64,000 nucleotides of DNA from Planctomycetaceae bacterium (lineage in GTDB: Bacteria > Planctomycetota > Planctomycetia > Pirellulales > Lacipirellulaceae), in NCBI GenBank assembly GCA_002702655.1, contig PABB01000029.1, forward strand, positions 1 through 64,000, written 5' to 3'. A model generated the notes under the pieces. It was not told the origin of the DNA and did no database searches. It saw nothing but the letters and a program-made list of their open reading frames with translations. This document shows, piece after piece, positions 7,884 through 17,730 of the stretch (position 1 is the stretch's first letter; the number at the start of each line of letters is the position of its first letter). The translations under genes and the position numbers were made by a program.

Positions 7884-10625
7884 CTATGCCCCCGAATCCG
7901 CCGTCTCAAGCGGCGCCTCAATCGCATCCTTGGGAAGCTGAGCATTCCATTGAAGAACCAGGCGTTGGAGCCGCTGGACAATCTGCGGTCGCCGACCCGC
8001 GACATTTCGCGTTTCACCAGGGTCGTTTCGCAAGTTGTAGAGCTCCGTGTTGGCGCCATTGACGTCGGTCAACAGTTTCCACTGTCCGTCGCGAATCGCC
8101 AGATCGGGGTTCGGCAGAGCGTCCGTGCCTGGGCGATCGGGCGGGCGTCGCCAGTACAGGGGGCCGCTCCGCTGCGCTTGCGAGATCCCCAACAATGCGG
8201 CCAACAGATCCTCGCCATCGCACGAGTACTGCTCCGGCGGCGATACGCCTGCCAACGTTATCAATGAGGCCACAAGATCGACGCTGGAGACAATCGTGAC
8301 ATCATTGGTCGTCCCTGCTGATCCGGGTTCCAAGAGCTTGGGTCCCCAAACAATGAGCGGACTGCGGATCCCGCCCTCGTACAAGTACCCCTTGCTGCCA
8401 CGCAGCGGCGTACTGACTCCCGCGCCCGGCTCGGGACCGTTATCGCTTGCCAGCAGAATCAGCGTGTTGTCGCGCAACCGCGGATCGTCGCGAATGCGAT
8501 CGAACAGCGGCCCAAGCTGTTCGTCCATGGTCTTCAGCACTGCGTGATACAACGCTCGTTTCGATTCGTCATCGCGCCGCGACAACGGAGGAAAGAACGG
8601 CGAGTGCACGTCATCCGGCCACACGTTCACGTAAAACGGCTTGCCGGCCTCAGTCGACTCGTCAATGAACTCGAGCGTACGCTCAACGAACCGCTGCGTA
8701 ATGAGCGAGCGGTCTTCCCACTCAATCGGACCGTGGCCAAGCTTGGAACTGCCCAAATCGTGGCGACGCGGCTCGCTGTCGGCTGCCGCATAGCACAAGG
8801 GCAGCACGCGCGGCCCAAGCCCCTCGAAGTTGGTCAACGAGGCGTCGAAGCCGTACGCGGTGATCAACGGGGCATCCCCCACGTCGCGTTGCCCCCCCAT
8901 ATGCCACTTGCCGAAATGGCCCACGCGATAGCCAGCGTCGGACAGCATGCGAGGGAGAGTCACCACGTCCGGATCAAGCCAATTGGCAATGCCTCGTTTG
9001 AGATTCCGCTGACGATTGTCTAGATACGACGTGATTCGGTGCCGCGCAGGATAGTCGCCGGTGGTCAGTGCCGTACGGGACGGCGAACAAATGGGCGAGT
9101 TGACGTAGAAATTGGTGAAACGCAGTCCCTCGCTAGCCAGTTGGTCAATATTCGTGGTCTCGACGGCCTGCCCGCCGAAACACGACAGGTCGCTCCAACC
9201 CATGTCGTCGATGAATACCGTCACGATATTGGGTCGCTGGCTCCGTGAATCGCTCAGGAGCTTCGGCAGTCCGTAGATTCGTTGCTTGTCTCCTTGTTGG
9301 TGCAACCACTCGGTCAACCTGGATCGCATCGCCTCCAGTTTTTCGCGGTGCTCTGGCGACTCCGCTAGGTTGTTGAACTCAAGAGGATCGTTCCGCAGAT
9401 CGTAAAGCTCCTCTCCCGGTCGCTGTTGGTAGCGGCGGACCTTGCGGGCGGCATCTTCGTCGTACTTTGCTTTGGCAACCCAACTTGGCCAGTAGGGCGA
9501 GTCGCGCATGGCGCTAGTCACATGCGATTCGAACTTGAACTCCGGATGCAGATTGCGGATGTACTTGAAACGCTCGTCGCGCATCGCTCGAGACGGATAC
9601 ACATTGAAGTTCCCGTCGCCGCTGTGCGCGGCGAAAATCTCGTCGCGATGCTCGTCGCGGTCGCCGCGCAAGACCGGCAGAAACGAACGGCCATCAAGAT
9701 CGGATGGCTTTTCCCCGCCCACCGCGTCCACCAGCGTCGGCAAGATATCGACCCAGGACACCATGGCGTTGGTGCGGCGCCGGCCCTCGATGTGCCCCGG
9801 CCACACCGCGATCAGCGGGGTCCGCAGCCCGTCATCGTAGAGCGTCCACTTTCCGAATGGCCATTGCGCGCCATGATCGCTCGTGTGCACGAACAGCGTA
9901 TTCTCGCCGAGTTTCTTGTAGGCCGCGTCGAACACCTTGCCCAACTCGTCATCCATCGTCCGCACGGCCTGATAGTATTGCGCACGAGACTCGCGCGTCT
10001 CGGGCGTTTCCACGTGGGACTCCGGGATCACGACCCCATCCACGTCAATCGTCGTGACCTTCGGCCATGGCACGTGCGGCCAGTTCGTCCCCACGAACAG
10101 GCAAAGCGGCTTGTCGCTAACGCGCGCTTCCAACCATTTGATGGCTTCGTCGACCGCGACATCATCGTGATAGTTGTAGTGCCGTGCGATGTCGAAGCCG
10201 TACTCGGTTGTTTGGTTGTAATGCCCCACTTTGCCAAACGCGACGACTTCGTATCCCATGTCGTGGAAGTAAGCCGGCAACTTCTTGATGTCGCCGCGAG
10301 GTCGCGCATGGTTTCGTTCGGCGCCGTTGCGGGCCGGCATGAGCCCGGTGAGCAGCGCCGCTCGGCTCGGTGCGCACGACGGCGACGCGACAAATGCCCG
10401 GTCGAATACAAGACCCTGGGCTGCCACACGCTGCATTTGCGGCGTCTGCAAATCAGTCGAGCCAAAAAGCGACGAATCAGCGAGCGTGTGGTCGTCCGAC
10501 AGAAAAACGACGATGTGCGGACGCCCTGCGGCCAGCGTTGGATCGACGCGGCAGGTGAGAATCCCAGCCGCCATGGCGAGGCCAACAACGAAGCGGCGCG
10601 AACCGCCCTGAACGACTTCCGACAT
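7884..10625 (-). CDS. Two complete sulfatase domains in one protein
   Basis: The 913-residue protein has a signal segment (about residues 11-34) and two type I sulfatase domains, about 35-450 and 464-900. Each has its own metal site (FLSDDHT; FIDDMGWSD) and its own formylglycine site, CAPSR at residues 84-88 and CSPSR at 513-517. Each keeps the later His/Lys and Asp-Asn or Asp-His blocks (TSDHGAQW; FGKWHMGG; ASDNGPEPG). The first half resembles sulfamidase-like enzymes (DDH, SPSCAPSRAAL) and the second resembles arylsulfatase A. It probably removes two different sulfate groups from a glycan outside the cytoplasm. ATG 10625 was chosen over a TTG 27 bp upstream. It is transcribed divergently from the next sulfatase. 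Confidence 0.9.
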   Translation of the reverse strand: MSEVVQGGSRRFVVGLAMAAGILTCRVDPTLAAGRPHIVVFLSDDHTLADSSLFGSTDLQTPQMQRVAAQGLVFDRAFVASPSCAPSRAALLTGLMPARNGAERNHARPRGDIKKLPAYFHDMGYEVVAFGKVGHYNQTTEYGFDIARHYNYHDDVAVDEAIKWLEARVSDKPLCLFVGTNWPHVPWPKVTTIDVDGVVIPESHVETPETRESRAQYYQAVRTMDDELGKVFDAAYKKLGENTLFVHTSDHGAQWPFGKWTLYDDGLRTPLIAVWPGHIEGRRRTNAMVSWVDILPTLVDAVGGEKPSDLDGRSFLPVLRGDRDEHRDEIFAAHSGDGNFNVYPSRAMRDERFKYIRNLHPEFKFESHVTSAMRDSPYWPSWVAKAKYDEDAARKVRRYQQRPGEELYDLRNDPLEFNNLAESPEHREKLEAMRSRLTEWLHQQGDKQRIYGLPKLLSDSRSQRPNIVTVFIDDMGWSDLSCFGGQAVETTNIDQLASEGLRFTNFYVNSPICSPSRTALTTGDYPARHRITSYLDNRQRNLKRGIANWLDPDVVTLPRMLSDAGYRVGHFGKWHMGGQRDVGDAPLITAYGFDASLTNFEGLGPRVLPLCYAAADSEPRRHDLGSSKLGHGPIEWEDRSLITQRFVERTLEFIDESTEAGKPFYVNVWPDDVHSPFFPPLSRRDDESKRALYHAVLKTMDEQLGPLFDRIRDDPRLRDNTLILLASDNGPEPGAGVSTPLRGSKGYLYEGGIRSPLIVWGPKLLEPGSAGTTNDVTIVSSVDLVASLITLAGVSPPEQYSCDGEDLLAALLGISQAQRSGPLYWRRPPDRPGTDALPNPDLAIRDGQWKLLTDVNGANTELYNLRNDPGETRNVAGRRPQIVQRLQRLVLQWNAQLPKDAIEAPLETADSGA

Positions 10626-10907
10626 GAGAGTAGGTGTTCCGAATGAAGACAAGCTGCTGTCTCTCTCTGCAATTTGCAGCGGGAGACCGAATCTAGCAGC
10701 GTCATTTGATTACGCGCACGCCTCAAGCTGTCTCCCTCCATAGTACGCTTTCGTACGTAGCGTTTCCTAGCGCTAATTGCCTCTCGTCAGAGTTTCGTCT
10801 AAACCCAAGAGAGCATTGGTTCGCGTTTGCGACTTGGTGCTTGGATTGCACAACGAATAACGCGCGTGCTTTCTACAAACTCCTCACGAAATTGCGGGAG
10901 GATATAA

Positions 10908-12542
10908 ATGAGCCGCAACAACAATCCAAGCCGGCTAAGATTCTTTGCGCTGGCGGTCGCGGTGCTGGGGTGTCCGACCGCCCAAGCCGAGCGTCCCAAC
11001 ATCGTTATCGTCATGGTAGACGACATGGGATTTTCGGACATCGGGGCCTATGGCTCGGAGATTCCCACGCCGCATCTCGACGCCCTGGCGGCAGGCGGTT
11101 GCGCGTTTTCGCAGTTCTACAACACGGGGCGCTGTTGCCCCACGCGCGCTTCGCTGCTCACGGGGCTCTACTCGCACCAGGCCGGCGTTGGCTGGATGAC
11201 GAAGGACGAGCGGGCGCCTGGATACCGAGGCCGGCTGAATCGCCGCTGCGTGACGATTGCCGAGGTGCTCGCAGACGCTGGTTACTTCACCGCGATGACC
11301 GGCAAATGGCATGTGGGACACGGCGAGGGCCAGCGACCCGACCAGAGGGGATTTCAGAGATGCCTAAATCTGGCGGCCGGCGGGCTTCATTTCTCCGATC
11401 AGACTGGCGCCAAAGGCGGAGCGAAGCTCTTCCTGAATGGTCGCAAGATCCCGCGCGACGATCCTCAGTTTGCTCCGCCTTGGTACGCGGCTGACCTGTG
11501 GACAGAGCAGGGCGTCCGCTTCATCGACGAAGCATTGGCAGCGGAGAAGCCCTTCTTCCTCTACCTCGCGCATACTGCCCCGCACTTCCCCTGCATGGCG
11601 CCTGAGGAGACGATCGCGAGATTCCGCCGAAGCTACGACGCAGGCTGGGACGAGTTGAGCGCCAAGCGTTGGAGTCGGCAATGCGACGCGGGGCTGGTCG
11701 ATCCCAGGTGGCAACCAACAGGTCGTCCCGAGGCGATTCCCGCCTGGGAGACCCTCTCGGTCGAGCAGCGTCGTCGCTACGACGATATGATGGCGATCTA
11801 CGCCGCCATGATTGCGGAAGTCGACAAGAACATGGGCAAGTTCGTTGAGGCTCTCCGGGAACGGGGCCAACTCGACAACACCTTGATCCTATTCCTGTCC
11901 GACAACGGCGGCAATGCCGAGTCGGGCGTTGACGGCATCTACGAGGGCGGCAATCCGGGCGATGCACATTCGAAGGTGTTCATCGGCCGATGCTGGGCCC
12001 ATCTCAACAACACCCCTTTCCGCTGGTACAAGCATTACAACCACGAAGGGGGAATCGCGTCGCCGCTGATCGCACATTGGCCGGCGGCAATTCGGCCCCG
12101 CGGCAAGGCCGGCGAGTGGATCTCAACTCCAGCGCATGTTATCGACTTGATGGCGACGTGCGTTGATCTTGCTGAGGCAGAGTATCCCACAGAGCGTCAA
12201 GGGCGACCAGTCGCCGCAATGGCTGGTGAAAGTCTTGTTCCATTGCTGACCGGCGCCGGCGAATTTCCTGATCGCCCTCTCTTCTGGGAGCATGAGGGAA
12301 ACGCGGCAATTCGCGTCGGGCAACACAAGCTCGTGCGTCGCGGCGCCGGCGGAGCGTGGGAACTGTACGACATGAACGCCGACCGAACGGAACAAAACGA
12401 TCTGGCGGATACGCAACCTGAGAGGGTGGCCCGCCTCGCCGAACAATGGGCCGCGTGGGCTAAGGACGCCCGAGTCCTTCCCAAGCCAACCCACAAGGGC
12501 GACGCCAATGGTCGACGTGGCAACGCAGCGAGCCAATTGTAG
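10908..12542 (+). CDS. Secreted arylsulfatase
   Basis: This is a 544-residue type I sulfatase with a cleavable signal (about residues 10-27, PTAQA before ERPNIV). The metal-binding IVMVDDMGFSDIG and the formylglycine motif CCPTR, modified Cys at residue 76, are canonical. TGKWHVGHGEG and LFLSDNGGNAESG supply the remaining active-site residues. The C-terminal part ends with the usual ELYDMNADRTEQNDLA subdomain. The substrate is unknown; an ester sulfate of a polysaccharide is the expected class. A GGGAGGAT ribosome site lies 5 nt before ATG 10908. It faces away from the double-domain sulfatase across 282 bp, so both may be controlled from that shared region. It needs a formylglycine-generating enzyme encoded elsewhere. 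Confidence 0.93.
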   Translation: MSRNNNPSRLRFFALAVAVLGCPTAQAERPNIVIVMVDDMGFSDIGAYGSEIPTPHLDALAAGGCAFSQFYNTGRCCPTRASLLTGLYSHQAGVGWMTKDERAPGYRGRLNRRCVTIAEVLADAGYFTAMTGKWHVGHGEGQRPDQRGFQRCLNLAAGGLHFSDQTGAKGGAKLFLNGRKIPRDDPQFAPPWYAADLWTEQGVRFIDEALAAEKPFFLYLAHTAPHFPCMAPEETIARFRRSYDAGWDELSAKRWSRQCDAGLVDPRWQPTGRPEAIPAWETLSVEQRRRYDDMMAIYAAMIAEVDKNMGKFVEALRERGQLDNTLILFLSDNGGNAESGVDGIYEGGNPGDAHSKVFIGRCWAHLNNTPFRWYKHYNHEGGIASPLIAHWPAAIRPRGKAGEWISTPAHVIDLMATCVDLAEAEYPTERQGRPVAAMAGESLVPLLTGAGEFPDRPLFWEHEGNAAIRVGQHKLVRRGAGGAWELYDMNADRTEQNDLADTQPERVARLAEQWAAWAKDARVLPKPTHKGDANGRRGNAASQL

Positions 12543-12698
12543 GGTTGGGCACAACTTTCACTCTGTAGCGGGGAGGGAGGCCATTTGCGATTCCGCGGGA
12601 CGAGTCACCTCGTCACCTGGACGGACACGCCGTCTGACAATCTGGGAAAGTCAGGGGGATCGCAAGACAGCGGCAGTCGCAGGGGCGACGCCTCAAAC

Positions 12699-12742
12699 CC
12701 AATCGTGCCAAGCGATTGGCGAGCGCAAGCCAAGCGCTCGCC
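12699..12742. repeat. Two overlapping GC-rich inverted repeats in a 431-bp intergenic region
   Basis: CCAATCG (12699-12705) can pair with CGATTGG (12713-12719), and GGCGAGCGC (12718-12726) can pair with GCGCTCGCC (12734-12742), each around a 7-nt loop. The two stems share bases 12718-12719, so full forms exclude one another. No T-run follows. This is the only structure seen between 12543 and 12973; no gene is supported there. Confidence 0.45.
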
Positions 12743-12973
12743 GTAGCGAAGCCAGCATCGGCGTGAGCCTGACGAAGATCTGGCGATCCCGATTTTTTGC
12801 GCACGACTTACTAAGAAACAAGCAAGTTCCAAATTGCCACGGTTGCATCTGCCGCTGAGGATGCCCGTATACTGGGAAAGCCAGCAGCACGCCGACTCCC
12901 GGTCGAGCCCTGCCCGACGGCTCGGGATCAAGTCCCATGCCGTGAGCAGCCCCCATCGCAGGTGAACCTTCCT

Positions 12974-15337
12974 ATGTCGCTGACCGTGATTCGCCGTCGC
13001 GCATCCGTCGCGTTGCTCGTCGTTGCGTCTACAAACTGCTCGGCTGCCGAGGAACCGCTGCAGCCGCTCGCGGCGTTCGACGCCTTTGCGGGCCCCATGC
13101 TGGCAGACTATTGCAATGACTGCCACTCCGGCGATGAAGCTGAATCGGGGCTGGCGCTCGATCGCTTGCAAGGCGACGACCTGTTTCAGCAGGATCGGGC
13201 GGACTGGAAGCGCGTGCTCCGGCGTTTGCGAGCGGGCGATATGCCGCCGGTCGATATGCCACAGCCGTCTACAGAGCAGCGCAGTCGGTTGATTGACTGG
13301 ATCAACGCTCGATTGCAGCAGGTCGATTGCGATTCGTCAGCGAACCCTGGGCACATCCCGCCGCGGCGGTTGAATCGCCAGCAGTATCGTTACTCAATTC
13401 TCGACCTGCTAGGCGTGGATTTCGACGTCGATACGCATTTTCCGCCGGACGAGCTGGCGTACGGTTTCGACAACAACGCCCACGTCCTTGCCTTCTCCCC
13501 CGCGTTGATTGAAAAGTACTTGGCCGCGGCAAGTGCCGTTGCCAAACAGGCCATTCCCGCCCCGGAGGATCTGCCGAACCAGGGGCCGCCGCTCGAATTG
13601 AGCCTGGGACCGGGAATCTCCGTCCATGACCACGGGCCGGGACGGCGGCTGTTCACCAACGCAACAGTCACGGCGAGTTTCAGCCCCGCACAATCCGGTC
13701 TGTACGCCGTTTGCGTGATTGCCGCAGGCGAGCAAGCCGGCGACGAACCTGTGCGCATTTCCGTGTCCGCGGAGCAGCAGAGCCTGCTGGAGTGCGACGT
13801 GACTGCGGAGGCGGACGAGTTTGACCATTTCGTCGCGTTGTTGCCGCTGGAGGAAGGAGCGCCGGTCACTCTCGCGGTGACGTTTCTGAACGACTACTTC
13901 ACACAAGTCGCTGGCGATCCGAATTCGCACGACCGCAACCTTATCGTGCATCGGCTTTCGATCACAGGGCCGCACGACTTCACGGCACAGGCGCCCGATG
14001 CGACGCGGCGCACCTTGCTCAGAGAGAGCCCGTCCCCCAGGCAATGGCAAGCGAACGATCAATGGCAGACGATCGCCGCCGATCGGTTGCGAGAGTTCCT
14101 TCCGCATGCGTGGCGCGGGCGGGCGACGGACCAGGACGTGCAACCGCTTGTCGATCTGCTGGCGCAGATCCGCGCCAGCGGCGGGACGTATCAACGAGCT
14201 ATGCAAGTCGCGTTGCAGGCCATGCTCTGTTCGCCTCGGTTTCTGATGCTGGGGCCAATCGACCGCTCCGAGCGAGTCGCCGACACGCCTGCCCCCGTCG
14301 ATGATCTGGAATTGGCTTCGCGGCTGAGCTATTTCCTGTGGACGTCGACGCCGGATGCGCGGCTGTTGGAGTTGGCAGCCAACGGACAATTGCGCGACAA
14401 CCTGCAGGCTGAAGTGCAGCGCATGCTGGCCGATCCGCGCGCCGCGAGGCTGGCGGCCGAATTTGCCGGGCAATGGCTGGAAACGCGCCAATTGCAATCC
14501 GTCGCTCCCGACCCCCAGCTATTTCCCGAATTCGACGACGATCTGCGTCGCGGCATGGCCCGCGAAGCGGACGAGTTCTTCGCCGCCGTCGTGCGCGACG
14601 ATTTGCCCGTCAGCGCAATCTTAGATGCGGACTTCACCTATTTGAACGAACGCCTGGCTCGGCACTACGGAATAGAAGACGTCGCGGGCGACGAATTTCG
14701 CCGCGTTTCGCTTACTCCGGAGCAACGCAGTGCAGGGCGCGGCGGCGTGCTGGGACTCGCCAGCCTGCTGACCGTCAGCAGCTATCCTGACAGAACGTCT
14801 CCGGTGTTGCGGGGCAAGTACGTGCTCGGCAACCTGTTGGGCGACGAACCGCCGCCTCCCCCGCCCAATGTTCCCGCACTGGCCCCCGCCGACTCCGCAG
14901 CGGACTCGGCCACTTTGCGAGAGCGCCTCGAACGACACCGCACCGACCCGTCGTGCGCAGGATGTCACAACGAAATGGACCCGCTGGGCTTCGCATTGGA
15001 GAGCTTCGACGCCTTGGGGCGACTGCGCGAGCGGGATGCCGGTCAACAGATTGAAGACGCCAGCACACTACCTGACGGTACGACTGTCGCGGGCGCCGCT
15101 GGTTTGCGGTCGCTGCTGCTGCAGCGAATGCCCGACTTCCGCCGCACGCTGGCTGAAAAGCTGCTCACCTACGCGCTCGCGCGCGGCCTGGAGTACTATG
15201 ACCACTGCGCCGTCGAACAGATACTAAGCGAAACGCAGGCTGGCGACGACCGATTCTCGGCGCTCGTGCTGGCAATCGTCCGCAGTCGGCCGTTCTTATT
15301 CGACCAGACCAACGTCGTGACAGATGAGGAGTCATGA
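12974..15337 (+). CDS. DUF1592-type multidomain cytochrome c-like protein
   Basis: The 787-residue secreted protein shows the usual planctomycete order. After the signal (residues 1-25) comes a PSCyt1-like segment with heme motif CNDCH (Cys47, Cys50, His51), then DUF1587 starting RRLNRQQYRYSILDLLGVD and a middle beta-rich region. DUF1592 follows (SRLSYFLWTSTPDARLLELA), then DUF1588 (GLASLLTVSSYPDRTSPVLRG) with a second heme motif CAGCH (Cys661, Cys664, His665), and DUF1585 at the C-terminus. The role of the family is not established; the hemes suggest electron transfer in the periplasm. ATG 12974 follows AGGTG by 8 nt; a GTG at 12962 is the alternative. The stop overlaps the next start by 4 bp, so the two genes are coupled. 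Confidence 0.9.
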   Translation: MSLTVIRRRASVALLVVASTNCSAAEEPLQPLAAFDAFAGPMLADYCNDCHSGDEAESGLALDRLQGDDLFQQDRADWKRVLRRLRAGDMPPVDMPQPSTEQRSRLIDWINARLQQVDCDSSANPGHIPPRRLNRQQYRYSILDLLGVDFDVDTHFPPDELAYGFDNNAHVLAFSPALIEKYLAAASAVAKQAIPAPEDLPNQGPPLELSLGPGISVHDHGPGRRLFTNATVTASFSPAQSGLYAVCVIAAGEQAGDEPVRISVSAEQQSLLECDVTAEADEFDHFVALLPLEEGAPVTLAVTFLNDYFTQVAGDPNSHDRNLIVHRLSITGPHDFTAQAPDATRRTLLRESPSPRQWQANDQWQTIAADRLREFLPHAWRGRATDQDVQPLVDLLAQIRASGGTYQRAMQVALQAMLCSPRFLMLGPIDRSERVADTPAPVDDLELASRLSYFLWTSTPDARLLELAANGQLRDNLQAEVQRMLADPRAARLAAEFAGQWLETRQLQSVAPDPQLFPEFDDDLRRGMAREADEFFAAVVRDDLPVSAILDADFTYLNERLARHYGIEDVAGDEFRRVSLTPEQRSAGRGGVLGLASLLTVSSYPDRTSPVLRGKYVLGNLLGDEPPPPPPNVPALAPADSAADSATLRERLERHRTDPSCAGCHNEMDPLGFALESFDALGRLRERDAGQQIEDASTLPDGTTVAGAAGLRSLLLQRMPDFRRTLAEKLLTYALARGLEYYDHCAVEQILSETQAGDDRFSALVLAIVRSRPFLFDQTNVVTDEES

Positions 15338-16686
15338 TGATGCCCCAAAGCCTTTTGCCACGGCGGCAATTCCTGCGCGGCCTGGGCGTTGCCGTGGCGC
15401 TGCCAGCCATGCGGAGCCTGCAGCCGCGGGTCGTGGCGCGCGCCATGGAGTCCGGGGCCGCCGCGCCGACCCGCCTGGCATTTCTCTACGTTCCCAACGG
15501 CATCCATATGCCCGATTGGAAGCCCGCGCGCGAGGGAAGCGACTTCGACCTGCCGGCGACGCTGCAACCGCTCGCGCCGTTCCAGCAGGACATTCTGGTT
15601 CTGAGCGGACTGACGCACGACAAGGCGCGGGCCAACGGCGACGGCGCCGGCGACCACGCTCGCAGCGCCGCGACGTTTTTGACCGGCGCCCAGGCCGTGA
15701 AGACCAACGGCAACGACATTCGCGCGGGCGTGTCCGTCGATCAGATCGCCGCCCAACTCATCGGGCAATCGACGCAATTCCCCTCTCTGGAGTTGGGGTG
15801 CGAACCGGGCAAGCTGGCCGGCTCCTGCGATTCGGGATACAGCTGCGCGTACTCCAACACGTTGGCCTGGAAATCGCCGACGCAACCGATCCCGAAGGAG
15901 ACCAATCCGGCCGTTGTGTTCGATAGGCTTGTCGGTTCGGGCCCGGCGGTCGACCAGCGGCAATCTCGGCATCGCCGTCACGCACTGCAGCAGAGCGTGC
16001 TCGACTTCGTCGCCGATGACGCCCGGCGAATCGAACGCCGGCTCGGAACGGAAGACCGGCGCAAGCTACAGGAATATGCCGAGGGAATCCGCGACGTCGA
16101 ACGACGGTTGAATGGCTTCGCCGAAGAGGACCATGCGGCCGGCCAAATGACACGACCCGACGGCCCGCCTCAGGATTTTGGGGCGCGCATCCGCCTGATG
16201 GCCGACCTGATGGTCCTGGCGTTCTCCACCGACGCCACACGGGTTTGCACGCTCATGATTGCCAACGAGGGCAGCAATCACGCCTATCGCGAGATTGATA
16301 TCACAGAAGGGCACCATGCGATCTCGCACCACCAGAATCGCCCCGAGCAATTAGAGAAGATCGCCAAGATCAATCGTTTTCACGTCGAGCAACTCGCGTA
16401 CCTGCTAGGTCGCATGTCAACGATCGACGATGGGGGACGCTCGCTGCTGGACAACACGGCTCTGGCATACGGCAGCGGCATCGGCGACGGGAATCGCCAC
16501 AACCACGACGATTTGCCCGTGCTGGTCGCTGGCCGCGGCGGCGGACTGCTCTCGCCTGGGCGTCACGTCGCGTATCCGCGCGAAACGCCGTTGATGAATC
16601 TGTTTCTGTCGACGCTTAACGGCCTGGGGGCGTCTCTGGATCGCGTCGGTGACAGCACCGGCCCGCTGCCTGATCTGGGCGCGTAG
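15334..16686 (+). CDS. DUF1552 protein with Tat signal
   Basis: The 450-residue partner of the DUF1592 protein overlaps it by the ATGA at 15334-15337. The N-terminus PRRQFLRGLGVAVALPA is a twin-arginine signal, so the protein is probably folded in the cytoplasm and then exported. The body shows DUF1552 features: RLAFLYVPNGIHMPDWKP, VLSGLTHDKA, a GDHARSAATFLTGAQ block and a C-terminal NTALAYGSGIGDGNRHNHDDLPVLVAG, which recalls alkaline-phosphatase-like folds. DUF1592 and DUF1552 genes are adjacent in many planctomycetes; their joint substrate is unknown. A convergent PEP-CTERM gene follows, separated by a terminator. Confidence 0.9.
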   Translation: MMMPQSLLPRRQFLRGLGVAVALPAMRSLQPRVVARAMESGAAAPTRLAFLYVPNGIHMPDWKPAREGSDFDLPATLQPLAPFQQDILVLSGLTHDKARANGDGAGDHARSAATFLTGAQAVKTNGNDIRAGVSVDQIAAQLIGQSTQFPSLELGCEPGKLAGSCDSGYSCAYSNTLAWKSPTQPIPKETNPAVVFDRLVGSGPAVDQRQSRHRRHALQQSVLDFVADDARRIERRLGTEDRRKLQEYAEGIRDVERRLNGFAEEDHAAGQMTRPDGPPQDFGARIRLMADLMVLAFSTDATRVCTLMIANEGSNHAYREIDITEGHHAISHHQNRPEQLEKIAKINRFHVEQLAYLLGRMSTIDDGGRSLLDNTALAYGSGIGDGNRHNHDDLPVLVAGRGGGLLSPGRHVAYPRETPLMNLFLSTLNGLGASLDRVGDSTGPLPDLGA

Positions 16687-16728
16687 TGATCGAAGGCCCC
16701 GCAGACTCGCCAAACGACCCAAGCGCAA

Positions 16729-16762
16729 CAAAAACAGGCTCGCCGGATTGGCCGGCGAGCCT
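16729..16762 (-). terminator. Intrinsic terminator of the PEP-CTERM gene at 16813-17634
   Basis: AGGCTCGCCGG (16736-16746) and CCGGCGAGCCT (16752-16762) form a perfect 11-bp stem with the loop ATTGG. Read on the minus strand the stem is followed by TGTTTTT, which places a T-run 3' of the hairpin and about 50 bp after the stop of the minus-strand gene. On the plus strand it could also act weakly on the DUF1552 transcript. Confidence 0.75.
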
Positions 16763-16812
16763 GCGTGCTTCATCAAAACCACTTCGCCATCGGCGCTATA
16801 CACTGGCGCGGC

Positions 16813-17634
16813 TCAGACCAACCGGCGGCGAAGTCCGACTGCCGTCAGGCTGCCGATGCCCACGAGCACGAGCGTGGCGGGCTCGGGAACCGGCTGACCG
16901 CTGATCGCGAAGACCGCCATCCGGTCGCCGCCCGTGTTGGTGATCGTCACCGAGGTCAGCGCCTTGGCCTGGTCGGCGGCGCTCAGCGTGAAGTACGACT
17001 CGTTAATGCCGATAATGTCGTTCTGCTGGTAGAAGAGGATGGTGTAGCCCTCTTCACTCTTGTTCGATGCACGGCCCTTGGCTTCAAACGCCTTGTCGGC
17101 ATTCGTGTTGAACCAGTCGGTTCCGATGCCCGTACCCGAGGCGACTTGCAACAGGGTCGTCGACGAATCGGCGAAGGTGAGCAGCACGTCCGCGGTCTTG
17201 GCGCCGAAACCGGAGGCGCCGTACAGAGCAATCGAACTGTAGGCTGCGGGACTGTCGAGCGTGAGCGTGCCCGACTGACCGCCGTCGAGACCAACGACGT
17301 TGTTGCTGGAGAAATCTTGGAACTCGAAGGTGCCGTTGCCGGTCAGGCTGCTGTGCGTTCCGGCGACCAGCCCTTCGACGAACGTGTCGGGAACGCCCAT
17401 CGAGCCGTCCCAGACAGTGTACAGGCCTTCCTCAACCCAGGCCTGGTTCTCGACCTGATTGAATCCGCCGTCCATCGTGCCCGTGACCGAGGCATCGAAT
17501 GGCGCAGGATGATTGATGACCATGTCGTGATTCCAGCCGGTGACGGCAATTGGGCTGACCTGAGCGTCAGCCTGCCCCGCCACGGCGACGGCTAGAGCAG
17601 CCACGGCTGCCGAGAAAATTGAAGCTCGTCTCAT
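16813..17634 (-). CDS. PEP-CTERM sorting domain protein, function unknown
   Basis: The 273-residue exported protein starts with a signal peptide (MRRASIFSAAVAALAVAVAGQADA) and ends with a classic PEP-CTERM tail: VPEPATL, a hydrophobic stretch and RRRLV. Proteins of this kind are recognised by an exosortase, which is not encoded in the window, and are placed in the envelope or matrix. The middle (about residues 25-240) is beta-rich with no domain recognised; LYGASGFGAKTADVLLTFAD and VTITNTGGDRMAVFAIS recall planctomycete beta-sandwich domains of unknown role. It is the last gene of a same-strand run that begins at 21250 and has its own terminator. Confidence 0.85.
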   Translation of the reverse strand: MRRASIFSAAVAALAVAVAGQADAQVSPIAVTGWNHDMVINHPAPFDASVTGTMDGGFNQVENQAWVEEGLYTVWDGSMGVPDTFVEGLVAGTHSSLTGNGTFEFQDFSSNNVVGLDGGQSGTLTLDSPAAYSSIALYGASGFGAKTADVLLTFADSSTTLLQVASGTGIGTDWFNTNADKAFEAKGRASNKSEEGYTILFYQQNDIIGINESYFTLSAADQAKALTSVTITNTGGDRMAVFAISGQPVPEPATLVLVGIGSLTAVGLRRRLV

Positions 17635-17730
17635 TAGTTCCCCTCGTCTTCAAAGGCGTCAAACAGGATGCATTAATTCTTTAGAACCGAGTTGCGCCGC
17701 TTATCGGCGGAGGCTATCCACGAGGGTCTG

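Noticed and set aside
9426-10646. 406-codon open frame on the plus strand
   Set aside because: It lies fully antisense to the double-domain sulfatase; it is arginine/valine-rich with no motif or ribosome site, as expected for an antisense frame in GC-rich DNA.
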